In this document: positions 1 through 5,314 of the stretch, one piece after another
Layout of the letters: each line of letters opens with the position of its first letter
Position numbering within the stretch: position 1 is the stretch's first letter
Assembly (NCBI GenBank): GCA_017651785.1
Contig: JAGCCD010000152.1
Coordinates: forward strand, 1-8,214
From: Bacteroidales bacterium
GTDB taxonomy: Bacteria > Bacteroidota > Bacteroidia > Bacteroidales > UBA932
Direction: 5' to 3'
DNA length: 8,214 nt
The notes under the pieces: model-generated
The model's input: the letters and a program-made list of their open reading frames with translations, nothing else
What the model was told of the DNA's origin: nothing
The model's database searches: none
Program-made: the position numbers and the translations under genes

Positions 1-581
1 ACGTCGATGGGGGTCGCGACGAATTTCACGAGGAACTCGAACGTGTCTATTGCCTTGAGCGCGCCGATGGACTCCCGTGTTCCAAGGTTTGTGGAGCGGA
101 GCACCTGCATCGCCTTGTCCTTGATGGCCTCCGACATCGCCTTGATGTCGGTGGTGTCTGCGGTGTACTGCTGGTCGTGCAGATAGTATACGCGGGCGGT
201 GATGTACGGGTCGTAGCCGTTTATGGCCTCTATCTCCAGACGGCGGAAGGCCTGGAGTATGGCGGTGAGCGTGCCGTCCGGCATCTCAAGGGTCTTGAGG
301 ATGCGGCAGACGGTGCCGTAGCGGTAAAGGTCGCTCTCCGACGGTTCTTCTACGGTGACGTCTATCTGAGGGACGGCGCCAATGAAGAAGTCGTGCTGCT
401 CGGCGTCCTGGATGAGACGGATGGACTTGTCGCGGCCTATCGTAATGGGAAAGACCGTGCCCGGGAAGATGGCGGCGTTGCGGAGTGCCAGGATCGGCAG
501 AACGTCCGGAAGGTCGGCCTCGCTGAGCTTGGCTACCTGGTCTCCCTGTACAAGGGGGATGATGTTGATATCTTGTTTCAT
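1..581 (-). CDS. lon: Lon protease (endopeptidase La), N-terminal part, cut by window edge
   Basis: ATP-dependent cytoplasmic serine protease that degrades misfolded and regulatory proteins. Only the first 193 codons are inside the window, covering the N-terminal substrate-recognition domain; the AAA+ ATPase and the Ser-Lys protease domain would lie off the left edge. The gene is read from an ATG at 581-579. The key match is the hallmark at residues 28-41, LPILALRNAAIFPG, which opens the Lon N-terminal domain, followed by PITIGRDKSIRLI; the remainder (RYGTVCRILKTLEMPDGT, then QAFRRLEIE) continues the family pattern of beta-strands. The start is set by the usual short leader before the LPILxLRN motif. 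It is divergent from the HU gene and shares a 176-bp control region with it. What I infer is only that the gene continues intact; the missing part cannot be checked. No frameshift is visible in the part seen. Confidence 0.95.
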   Translation of the reverse strand, partial: MKQDINIIPLVQGDQVAKLSEADLPDVLPILALRNAAIFPGTVFPITIGRDKSIRLIQDAEQHDFFIGAVPQIDVTVEEPSESDLYRYGTVCRILKTLEMPDGTLTAILQAFRRLEIEAINGYDPYITARVYYLHDQQYTADTTDIKAMSEAIKDKAMQVLRSTNLGTRESIGALKAIDTFEFLVKFVATPID

Positions 582-606
582 AAAAAATCTGTCAAAATGT
601 CAGTAA

Positions 607-626
607 AAGGGGCATAATTCCCCCTT
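607..626 (-). other. Small hairpin in the lon leader
   Basis: Inverted repeat with arms AAGGGG and CCCCTT around an 8-base loop, located 26-45 bases upstream of the lon start codon. On the lon sense strand the stem is followed by TTTTACTG, so it weakly resembles a terminator or attenuator. If the sigma54-like site upstream is real, this hairpin would lie at the extreme 5' end of the lon mRNA. Only six perfect pairs, so function is uncertain. Confidence 0.35.
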
Positions 627-631
627 GCACC

Positions 632-643
632 ATTGAGGTCAAT
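632..643. promoter_or_regulatory. Short palindrome overlapping the putative lon -12 region
   Basis: ATTGA-GG-TCAAT, a 5-bp inverted repeat with a 2-bp centre, in the lon/HU intergenic region. It overlaps the TTGA block of the sigma54-like site, where a dimeric regulator could act on lon. Short enough to arise by chance. Confidence 0.25.
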
Positions 644-655
644 CTCCGTGCCAAA
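639..655 (-). promoter_or_regulatory. Sigma54-like promoter element upstream of lon
   Basis: On the minus strand the sequence reads TTGGCACG, then GAGA, then TTGA. The sigma54 (RpoN) consensus is YTGGCACG-N4-TTGCW, so the -24 block matches fully with exact spacing, while the -12 block has TTGA in place of TTGC. A start of transcription about a dozen bases downstream would give a leader of roughly 45 bases for lon. I found no good Bacteroidota TTTG/TAnnTTTG promoter on this strand, which makes the site more attractive. The mismatch at the important -12 C keeps confidence modest. Confidence 0.4.
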
Positions 656-672
656 GAAAAAGCGCAAAATAT

Positions 673-703
673 TTTGATAGTTGGAAATTAAGTCCTATTT
701 TTG
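673..703 (+). promoter_or_regulatory. Bacteroidota-type promoter for the HU gene
   Basis: TTTG at 673-676, a 19-base spacer, then TATTTTTG at 696-703. This fits the primary-sigma consensus described for Bacteroides (TTTG at -33, TAnnTTTG at -7) in both boxes and in spacing. Transcription should begin near 708-710, giving a leader of about 50 bases that is AT-rich with CCAACCAACAACC and no Shine-Dalgarno sequence, as is common for strongly expressed genes in this phylum. Confidence 0.8.
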
Positions 704-757
704 CGTTCCCATTTGATTTTTGGACATTTACCAACCAACAACCTAATATATAACATT

Positions 758-1033
758 ATGACAAAGGCAGAAATCGTCAGTGAAGTTGCAAAAGCAACAG
801 GCATTGAAAAAGTAGCAGTTCAGGCTGTATTCGAGGCTTCAATGGAAGCAATCAAGGGATCAATCGTCAAAGGAGAGCCCGTCTATCTTCGTGGATTCGG
901 CAGCTTCATCATCAAGCACAGGGCAACCAAGGCCGCTCGCAATATCACCAAGAAGACCACCATCACTATTCCCGAGCATGATATCCCCGCTTTCAAGCCT
1001 TCAAAGGCTTTTGTCGCGGAACTCCAGAAATAA
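758..1033 (+). CDS. HU-family histone-like DNA-binding protein
   Basis: A 91-residue nucleoid protein that binds and bends DNA as a dimer. The start at ATG 758 gives the standard N-terminus MTKAEIVSEVAKATGIEK, with the two-helix dimerisation part at residues 1-40, the family signature region around RGFGSFIIKHR (about residues 45-55), the basic beta-arm with NITKKTT near residue 62, and the closing IPAFKPSKAFVAELQK. Length is typical for HU (about 90). A longer reading from TTG 701 would start inside the promoter -7 box and is rejected. It is followed 17 bases later by the 29-residue basic protein and then by RNase G, and the three probably share the promoter at 673-703. The family does not distinguish HU from IHF-like paralogues well at this level, so no gene symbol is given. 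Confidence 0.93.
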   Translation: MTKAEIVSEVAKATGIEKVAVQAVFEASMEAIKGSIVKGEPVYLRGFGSFIIKHRATKAARNITKKTTITIPEHDIPAFKPSKAFVAELQK

Positions 1034-1050
1034 TTTAATCCACGTTCAAC

Positions 1051-1140
1051 ATGCCTAACGGAAAGAAGCACAAAAGGCATAAGATGGCAACGCACAAGCG
1101 TAAGAAGCGTCTTCGCCTTAACAGACACAAGAAGAAATAG
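1051..1140 (+). CDS. 29-residue basic protein, AURKAIP1/COX24 family, probable ribosomal protein
   Basis: A very short gene (ATG 1051, TAG 1138-1140) encoding MPNGKKHKRHKMATHKRKKR followed by LRLNRHKKK. It contains 17 Lys/Arg and five His among 29 residues and no acidic residue. This matches the tiny basic proteins annotated in Bacteroidota genomes as AURKAIP1/COX24-domain proteins; the family name comes from mitochondrial ribosome-associated proteins, and a related actinobacterial peptide is small-subunit protein bS22. The pattern HKxATHKRKKRxRxNRHKKK is what I recognise from memory. It lies 17 bases downstream of HU and is followed directly by a terminator-like hairpin, so HU and this gene are probably one transcript. 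Role in the ribosome is inferred from the family, not shown by the sequence. Such short genes are often missed by automatic gene calling. Confidence 0.88.
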   Translation: MPNGKKHKRHKMATHKRKKRLRLNRHKKK

Positions 1141-1147
1141 TCGCCTC

Positions 1148-1181
1148 AGGCCCGGCGGGAGATCCGGCGGGCCTTTTGTTT
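1148..1181 (+). terminator. Terminator-like hairpin between the 29-residue gene and rng
   Basis: AGGCCCG (1148-1154) pairs with CGGGCCT (1168-1174), seven base pairs, followed by TTTGTTT (1175-1181). Inside the loop there is an 8-bp direct repeat CCGGCGGG at 1152-1159 and 1164-1171, which allows alternative foldings. It ends only 12 bases before the rng start codon and there is no recognisable promoter behind it, so it may act as a partial terminator (attenuator) for rng. Confidence 0.6.
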
Positions 1182-1193
1182 ATCCCCGTCCCA

Positions 1194-2759
1194 ATGGAAA
1201 CCGAAAACCGTGTAAAAGACCTCGTGGTCGATGTTGGCCCGGCCGAGGTCCGTCTGGCTTTGCTGGAGGACCACCGCCTGATAGAGCTCAACAGAGAATC
1301 GAGCCAGGGTCACAGCTTCTCGGTGGGTGACGTATATCTTGGCAGAGTCAAGAAAATACTTCCCGCCCTGAACGCCGCTTTCGTGGATATCGGTGACAAA
1401 AAGGAAGCGTTCATCCATTACCTTGACCTGGGCCTTCACTTCGACGCCTTCGACAGGTTCGTGAAGGAAAGCAACCCCAACCGCGATCTCAAGGAGCTGT
1501 ACGCAAGCATCCCCGTAAACGAGGTCCTCGCAAAGGAGGGCCGCATAGAGAGCTTCCTCAGCCCCGGCCAGATGATCATCGGACAAATTGTCAAGGAACC
1601 CATTTCCACCAAAGGATCCAGGCTGACTGCCGAGATTTCCCTTGCAGGACGTAACATCGTACTGCTCCCTTTCGCACAGAAAGTGAGCGTCTCCCAAAAA
1701 ATCGAGTCCAAGGAAGAAAAACGCCGGCTCGAGACACTGGTGGGGAACATCCTTCCCCACAACTACGGAGCCATCATCCGCACTGCCGCAGAGGGCAGTT
1801 CCGCAGCCGTTCTGGTGGCGGAGCTCAAATCGCTGATAGAGAAGTGGGAAGGCTCCTGGCGCAAGATATCGCGCAACAAGAGCATCGGACTGCTCTTTAC
1901 GGAATACTCCAAGACAACCACCGTACTGCGGGACCTGTTGAACGACAGTTTCTCCAACGTCTACGTCAACGACCCCAAGATTTATGAGGAAACCCGCAGG
2001 TACATATCCCTCATTTCTCCCGAGCAGGAGAAGATTGTGAAGCTCTACGACGGCAAAGACCCCATCTTCGACCATTTCGAGGTGACCCGCCAGATCAAGA
2101 GCTCCTTCGGGAAGATAGTTCCAATGAAGGGCGGAGCCTACCTGGTCATAGAAACCACCGAGGCCCTGGGAGTCATAGACGTAAACAGCGGCATACGCGC
2201 AAAGAGCAACGACCAGGAAGAGAATTCCTTCGAGGTCAACAAACTGGCGGCGGAAGAAATCGCCCGTCAGCTGCGCCTGCGCGACATGGGCGGAATCGTG
2301 ATCGTAGACTTCATCGACATGGATTCCGTCGAGCACAGAAACGAGCTCTTCAAGTACATGACCGAGCTGATGAGCTCCGACAGGGCAAAGCATAACGTGC
2401 TGCCCCTCACCAAGTTCGGCCTTATGCAGATTACCCGTCAGCGCATACGTCCGGTGACGGAAATCAACACGACAGAGCAATGCCCGCTCTGCCACGGCAC
2501 GGGCAAGATTGCATCCACGCTGGTCATAGACGAGGAGATTGAACGCAAACTCGCTGACCTGCTGGAGCACGGTTCCGAAGGGCCGTTCATCCTGCGGGTG
2601 GGTCCCATTCTGGGAGCCTACCTCACCAGGGGCCTGTGGAACTCCTTCGTGGCAAAATGGAGACGCAAGTACAGGTGCAAGCTGCAGGTCGAGGAAAAGA
2701 CCGACCACAGCATCCTGCAATACGAAATCTGTAATCTTAACGGAAAGGTGCTCGCCTAG
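1194..2759 (+). CDS. rng: Ribonuclease G/E family endoribonuclease
   Basis: A 521-residue endoribonuclease that cuts AU-rich single-stranded RNA in rRNA maturation and mRNA decay. An S1 RNA-binding domain occupies about residues 41-125 (SFSVGDVYLGRVKKILPALN). The catalytic core carries the two metal-binding aspartates, D329 in ETTEALGVIDVNSG and D372 in IVIVDFIDMDS, corresponding to E. coli RNase E D303 and D346. The zinc-link CPLCHGTG is at 430-437 (C430, C433). Length fits RNase G (about 490-520), and the long disordered C-terminal degradosome scaffold of enterobacterial RNase E is absent. Start ATG 1194 is chosen because an in-frame TTG at 1176 lies in the terminator tail. It follows HU and the 29-residue gene on the same strand with no promoter visible behind the hairpin at 1148-1181, so expression may depend on readthrough. 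The last codons form the terminator at 2744-2780. Confidence 0.96.
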   Translation: METENRVKDLVVDVGPAEVRLALLEDHRLIELNRESSQGHSFSVGDVYLGRVKKILPALNAAFVDIGDKKEAFIHYLDLGLHFDAFDRFVKESNPNRDLKELYASIPVNEVLAKEGRIESFLSPGQMIIGQIVKEPISTKGSRLTAEISLAGRNIVLLPFAQKVSVSQKIESKEEKRRLETLVGNILPHNYGAIIRTAAEGSSAAVLVAELKSLIEKWEGSWRKISRNKSIGLLFTEYSKTTTVLRDLLNDSFSNVYVNDPKIYEETRRYISLISPEQEKIVKLYDGKDPIFDHFEVTRQIKSSFGKIVPMKGGAYLVIETTEALGVIDVNSGIRAKSNDQEENSFEVNKLAAEEIARQLRLRDMGGIVIVDFIDMDSVEHRNELFKYMTELMSSDRAKHNVLPLTKFGLMQITRQRIRPVTEINTTEQCPLCHGTGKIASTLVIDEEIERKLADLLEHGSEGPFILRVGPILGAYLTRGLWNSFVAKWRRKYRCKLQVEEKTDHSILQYEICNLNGKVLA

Positions 2760-2780
2760 CGGGCACCTTTCTTTATTTTT
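2744..2780 (+). terminator. Intrinsic terminator overlapping the end of rng
   Basis: AAAGGTGCTCG (2744-2754) pairs with CGGGCACCTTT (2760-2770): eleven pairs with one T-G wobble and a 5-base loop CCTAG that contains the rng stop codon TAG (2757-2759). CTTTATTTTT follows. The upstream arm therefore encodes the last residues (GKVLA) of RNase G. This is the strongest terminator in the window. Confidence 0.88.
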
Positions 2781-2783
2781 TCC

Positions 2784-2791
2784 TATCTTTG
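2784..2791 (+). promoter_or_regulatory. -7 promoter box (TAnnTTTG) immediately before the glycosylase gene
   Basis: TATCTTTG is a full match to the Bacteroides -7 consensus and ends 7 bases before the ATG at 2799. No TTTG box lies at the usual distance upstream (that stretch belongs to the rng terminator). If used, transcription would start within a few bases of the start codon, giving an almost leaderless mRNA. Confidence 0.6.
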
Positions 2792-2798
2792 CTGTGCT

Positions 2799-3467
2799 AT
2801 GGATGTAAGGATAGAGCAGTCGTGGCGCGAGGCCCTCGCCCCCGAGTTCGAGAAACCGTACTTCGCCGCCCTTGTTTCGCGCCTTCACGAAGAGAAGGCC
2901 GCCGGCTGCCGTATTTTCCCGCCGGGAGGCCAGATATTCAGGGCGTTCGACCTTTGCCCCCTTCAGGACGTAAAGGTGGTCATCCTTGGCCAGGATCCGT
3001 ATCACGGCTACGGCCAGGCAATGGGCCTGTCCTTCTCGGTTCCGGACAATGTGCCCGCCCCTCCTTCGCTCAAGAACATTTTCAAGGAGATAGAAGACGA
3101 CCTGGGTGTCAAAATGTCAGGCCGCCCCAATCTTGAGCCCTGGGCAAGGCAGGGAGTGCTGCTGCTCAACGCCGTGCTAACTGTAAGGGCGGGGGAGCCC
3201 ACCTCTCACGGAAACATTGGCTGGCAGGAGTTTACAGATGCGGTTATACGCTGCATATCAGACAAATGCGAGGGCGTTGTATTTATGCTTTGGGGCAATT
3301 ACGCACGCTCCAAGGCTCCGCTTATCGATACGTCACGCCACTTTGTCCTGCAGGCTGCCCACCCTTCGCCGCTGGCCCGCGGAGCCTTCTTCGGCTGCAG
3401 GCACTTCTCCCAGGCAAACGCCATTTTGAGGGCCGAAGGGCGTGAACCCATAGACTGGCAGTTATAG
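2799..3467 (+). CDS. ung: Uracil-DNA glycosylase, family 1
   Basis: Removes uracil from DNA, the first step of base-excision repair after cytosine deamination or dUMP incorporation. The 222-residue protein is close to the E. coli enzyme in length (229) and has all family-1 motifs: the water-activating loop GQDPYH at 64-69 with catalytic D66, the proline-rich loop VPAPPSLKN near 85-93, LLLN at 121-124 with uracil-reading N124, and the intercalation loop HPSPLA at 188-193 with catalytic H188. Start ATG 2799 gives a standard N-terminus and sits just behind a -7 promoter box. The gene is separated from rng by the terminator at 2744-2780 and followed 25 bases later by the zinc peptidase gene, with which it may be cotranscribed. 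No missing residues or odd composition seen. Confidence 0.97.
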   Translation: MDVRIEQSWREALAPEFEKPYFAALVSRLHEEKAAGCRIFPPGGQIFRAFDLCPLQDVKVVILGQDPYHGYGQAMGLSFSVPDNVPAPPSLKNIFKEIEDDLGVKMSGRPNLEPWARQGVLLLNAVLTVRAGEPTSHGNIGWQEFTDAVIRCISDKCEGVVFMLWGNYARSKAPLIDTSRHFVLQAAHPSPLARGAFFGCRHFSQANAILRAEGREPIDWQL

Positions 3468-3492
3468 GAACGGAAATTGAAACTATACGGGT

Positions 3493-4167
3493 ATGTACAT
3501 TTGGATCATATTGATTGGCGTGATGGTGGCATCGTTCATCATCCAGCGCGTTCTTCAGAGCAAATTCGACAAGTATTCCGACGTCCCCTCGCCCGGAGGC
3601 CTCACCGGTGCAGAGGTTGCCCGCTTGATGCTTGAGCGCAACGGCGTTCACGACGTCCAGATAACCTGCATCGAGGGCAAGCTCACAGACCACTTCGACC
3701 CCCGCAACTCAACCATCAACCTCAGCCGCGAGGTGTATGCAGGGCGCAGTGTCGCCGCCTGCGCCGTTGCGGCTCACGAGACCGGCCACGCCCTGCAGCA
3801 CGCCACGGGCTACGCTCCCCTCAAGATGCGTTCGGCCCTGGTTCCCGTTGTCACATTCGCAAACAATACGGTGCAGTGGGTGCTCCTTGCCGGAGTCCTT
3901 CTGGTCAACCTCACTCCCGCCCTTCTGTGGCTCGGAATCGCCCTTTTTGCAATGACAACCTTCTTCAGCCTTGTCACCCTGCCCGTAGAAATCAACGCCA
4001 GCGTGAGGGCCGTAAACTGGCTTTCCTCTGAGGGAGTGCTTGATTCCACAACCAAGCCAATGGCCGCAGACGCCCTCAAATGGGCCGCCTACACATACGT
4101 TATTGCAGCCGTCGGCTCCCTTGCTACCTTGATTTACTATATCGCGATGGCAAATGGCAGGAGGTAG
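3493..4167 (+). CDS. Membrane zinc metallopeptidase, YugP type (Zn_peptidase_2)
   Basis: A 224-residue integral membrane protein of the YugP-like putative neutral zinc metallopeptidases, a family without an established substrate. The N-terminal segment (residues about 2-20, rich in I, V and M) is a membrane anchor; the zinc site HETGH is at 95-99 with H95 and H99 as ligands and E96 as the catalytic base, extended by ALQHA. Further membrane segments lie at about 113-135, 138-160 and 200-217, and E166 in LPVEINAS is a candidate third ligand (family inference). Start ATG 3493 places the hydrophobic segment at the N-terminus. It follows the glycosylase gene by 25 bases without a visible promoter and overlaps the next gene by 14 bases, so translation of the two is probably coupled. 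Peptide substrate and topology are unknown; a role in envelope proteolysis is inferred. Confidence 0.9.
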   Translation: MYIWIILIGVMVASFIIQRVLQSKFDKYSDVPSPGGLTGAEVARLMLERNGVHDVQITCIEGKLTDHFDPRNSTINLSREVYAGRSVAACAVAAHETGHALQHATGYAPLKMRSALVPVVTFANNTVQWVLLAGVLLVNLTPALLWLGIALFAMTTFFSLVTLPVEINASVRAVNWLSSEGVLDSTTKPMAADALKWAAYTYVIAAVGSLATLIYYIAMANGRR

Positions 4168-5311
4168 TCTCAGAAGCTCAGCAAAAGTCTTATGGCCGTT
4201 GGCAGCCGCTTTTGCGTTTCTGCTTTCCTGCACCGTAGAGCAGGACATCAAGCCGTCCTTGTCCCTTGAATGCATCCGGCCCGCATACCTGCAGCCGGGA
4301 GACAAAATCGCCCTCATTTCCCCGTCCTACCACACTCCGATGGAGAATGTGGATACTGCGGCTATGATACTTCGCGAGTGGGGATTCGTTCCCGTTGTGG
4401 GCGCAAACGCAGACAAGCAGTATCTGGGCCATTATGCCGGCACTCCCAAAGAGCGCCTGGCGGACCTGGAGTGGGCGCTCACAGATCCCACTATCAAGGC
4501 AATCCTCTGTAACAGAGGCGGTTATGGAACCATACGACTGGTAGACATACTGCAGAAAGACCTTGTAAAGGAGAATCCCAAATGGCTTATCGGATTCAGC
4601 GACATCACCACTCTGCTCGGAGTTTCCACCCGTTCCGGCGTGATGAGCATCCACGGGACAATGTGCTCGATCCTTGCCCAGTCAAAGGGCGTGGATATGT
4701 CCAGCACTCTCCTTCGTGACATCCTCACCGGCACCGTTCCGGAATACGAGCTCCCCGCAGATTCCCTCAGTATCCCCGGCCACGCCACCGGTACGCTTGT
4801 GGGCGGCAACCTTTGCACCATCTGTCCCATCCTTGGAACGGATGCAGACGCCACTGCAGGTGACGACATAATTCTCTTCATAGAGGAGGTAGAGGAGGAT
4901 ATGAGCCATATAGACAGGCTCATCAACACTCTTATCCTTAACGGAGTATTCAACCGCTGCAAGGGGGTCATCCTTGGAGAGTTCACCGACTGCGGCGCCA
5001 ATCTTGACTTCGGCAGCGTGGAAGAGATGTTTTGCTCTTACCTTGCCGATTACGGCATCCCCGTGCTTTGCGGTTTCCCGGCCGGCCACGGAGCGGTTAA
5101 CCTTCCCCTCCTGATGGGAGCTCCAGTCACACTGGACGTTACGCAAACAGGTGCCCGTCTGACATTTGATGTGAACGGGTTCAGAAATACCGTATGGACG
5201 GAAGACGCTGTTGCCGAAGCGGCCGATACAGAAAGACTGGAAGCCGAGAAGCAGCGCAAGATCGTGCGCGTCCTCGACTTTATAAAACACTACGACGGCA
5301 TTAAGCGGTAA
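4154..5311 (+). CDS. LD-carboxypeptidase family S66 (LdcA/MccF type), predicted lipoprotein
   Basis: Peptidase S66 enzymes remove the terminal D-residue from murein tetrapeptides (LdcA) or cleave peptide-nucleotide antibiotics (MccF). The 385-residue protein shows the catalytic triad: nucleophile S149 in IGFSDITTLL, E244 in LFIEEVEED and H312 in GFPAGHGAVNLPL; the fold begins at about residue 41 with YLQPGDKIALISPSY and RGGYGTIRL follows at 121-129. Unlike the cytoplasmic E. coli enzyme it starts with a signal peptide: basic residues near R7 and K11, a hydrophobic stretch LWPLAAAFAFLLS, and C26 as the likely lipidated cysteine. Start ATG 4154 is the only one that preserves this signal, and it overlaps the zinc peptidase gene by 14 bases with GGAGG nearby. 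A C-terminal charged helix (about 350-385) extends past the core. It converges with the next gene with a 3-bp gap. Murein is the likelier substrate, but the lipoprotein location is unusual. Confidence 0.9.
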   Translation: MAGGSLRSSAKVLWPLAAAFAFLLSCTVEQDIKPSLSLECIRPAYLQPGDKIALISPSYHTPMENVDTAAMILREWGFVPVVGANADKQYLGHYAGTPKERLADLEWALTDPTIKAILCNRGGYGTIRLVDILQKDLVKENPKWLIGFSDITTLLGVSTRSGVMSIHGTMCSILAQSKGVDMSSTLLRDILTGTVPEYELPADSLSIPGHATGTLVGGNLCTICPILGTDADATAGDDIILFIEEVEEDMSHIDRLINTLILNGVFNRCKGVILGEFTDCGANLDFGSVEEMFCSYLADYGIPVLCGFPAGHGAVNLPLLMGAPVTLDVTQTGARLTFDVNGFRNTVWTEDAVAEAADTERLEAEKQRKIVRVLDFIKHYDGIKR

Positions 5312-5314
5312 GCT

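Noticed and set aside
177..617. A 146-codon plus-strand frame opposite lon
   Set aside because: It is the shadow of the Lon N-terminal domain and has no promoter or family match.
701..757. An N-terminal extension of HU from TTG 701
   Set aside because: The TTG lies inside the -7 promoter box, so it would not be in the mRNA; ATG 758 gives the normal HU N-terminus.
1146..3005. A 619-codon open frame on the minus strand, antisense to rng and the start of ung
   Set aside because: It lies opposite two unmistakable genes with full catalytic motifs, and its translation resembles no family I know. GC-rich codons in rng keep this antisense frame open.
3709..5290. Long minus-strand frames (3709-4317, 4190-4654, 4522-5001, 4682-5290) opposite the zinc peptidase and the S66 carboxypeptidase
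   Set aside because: All are antisense to well supported genes and have low-complexity or unrecognisable products.
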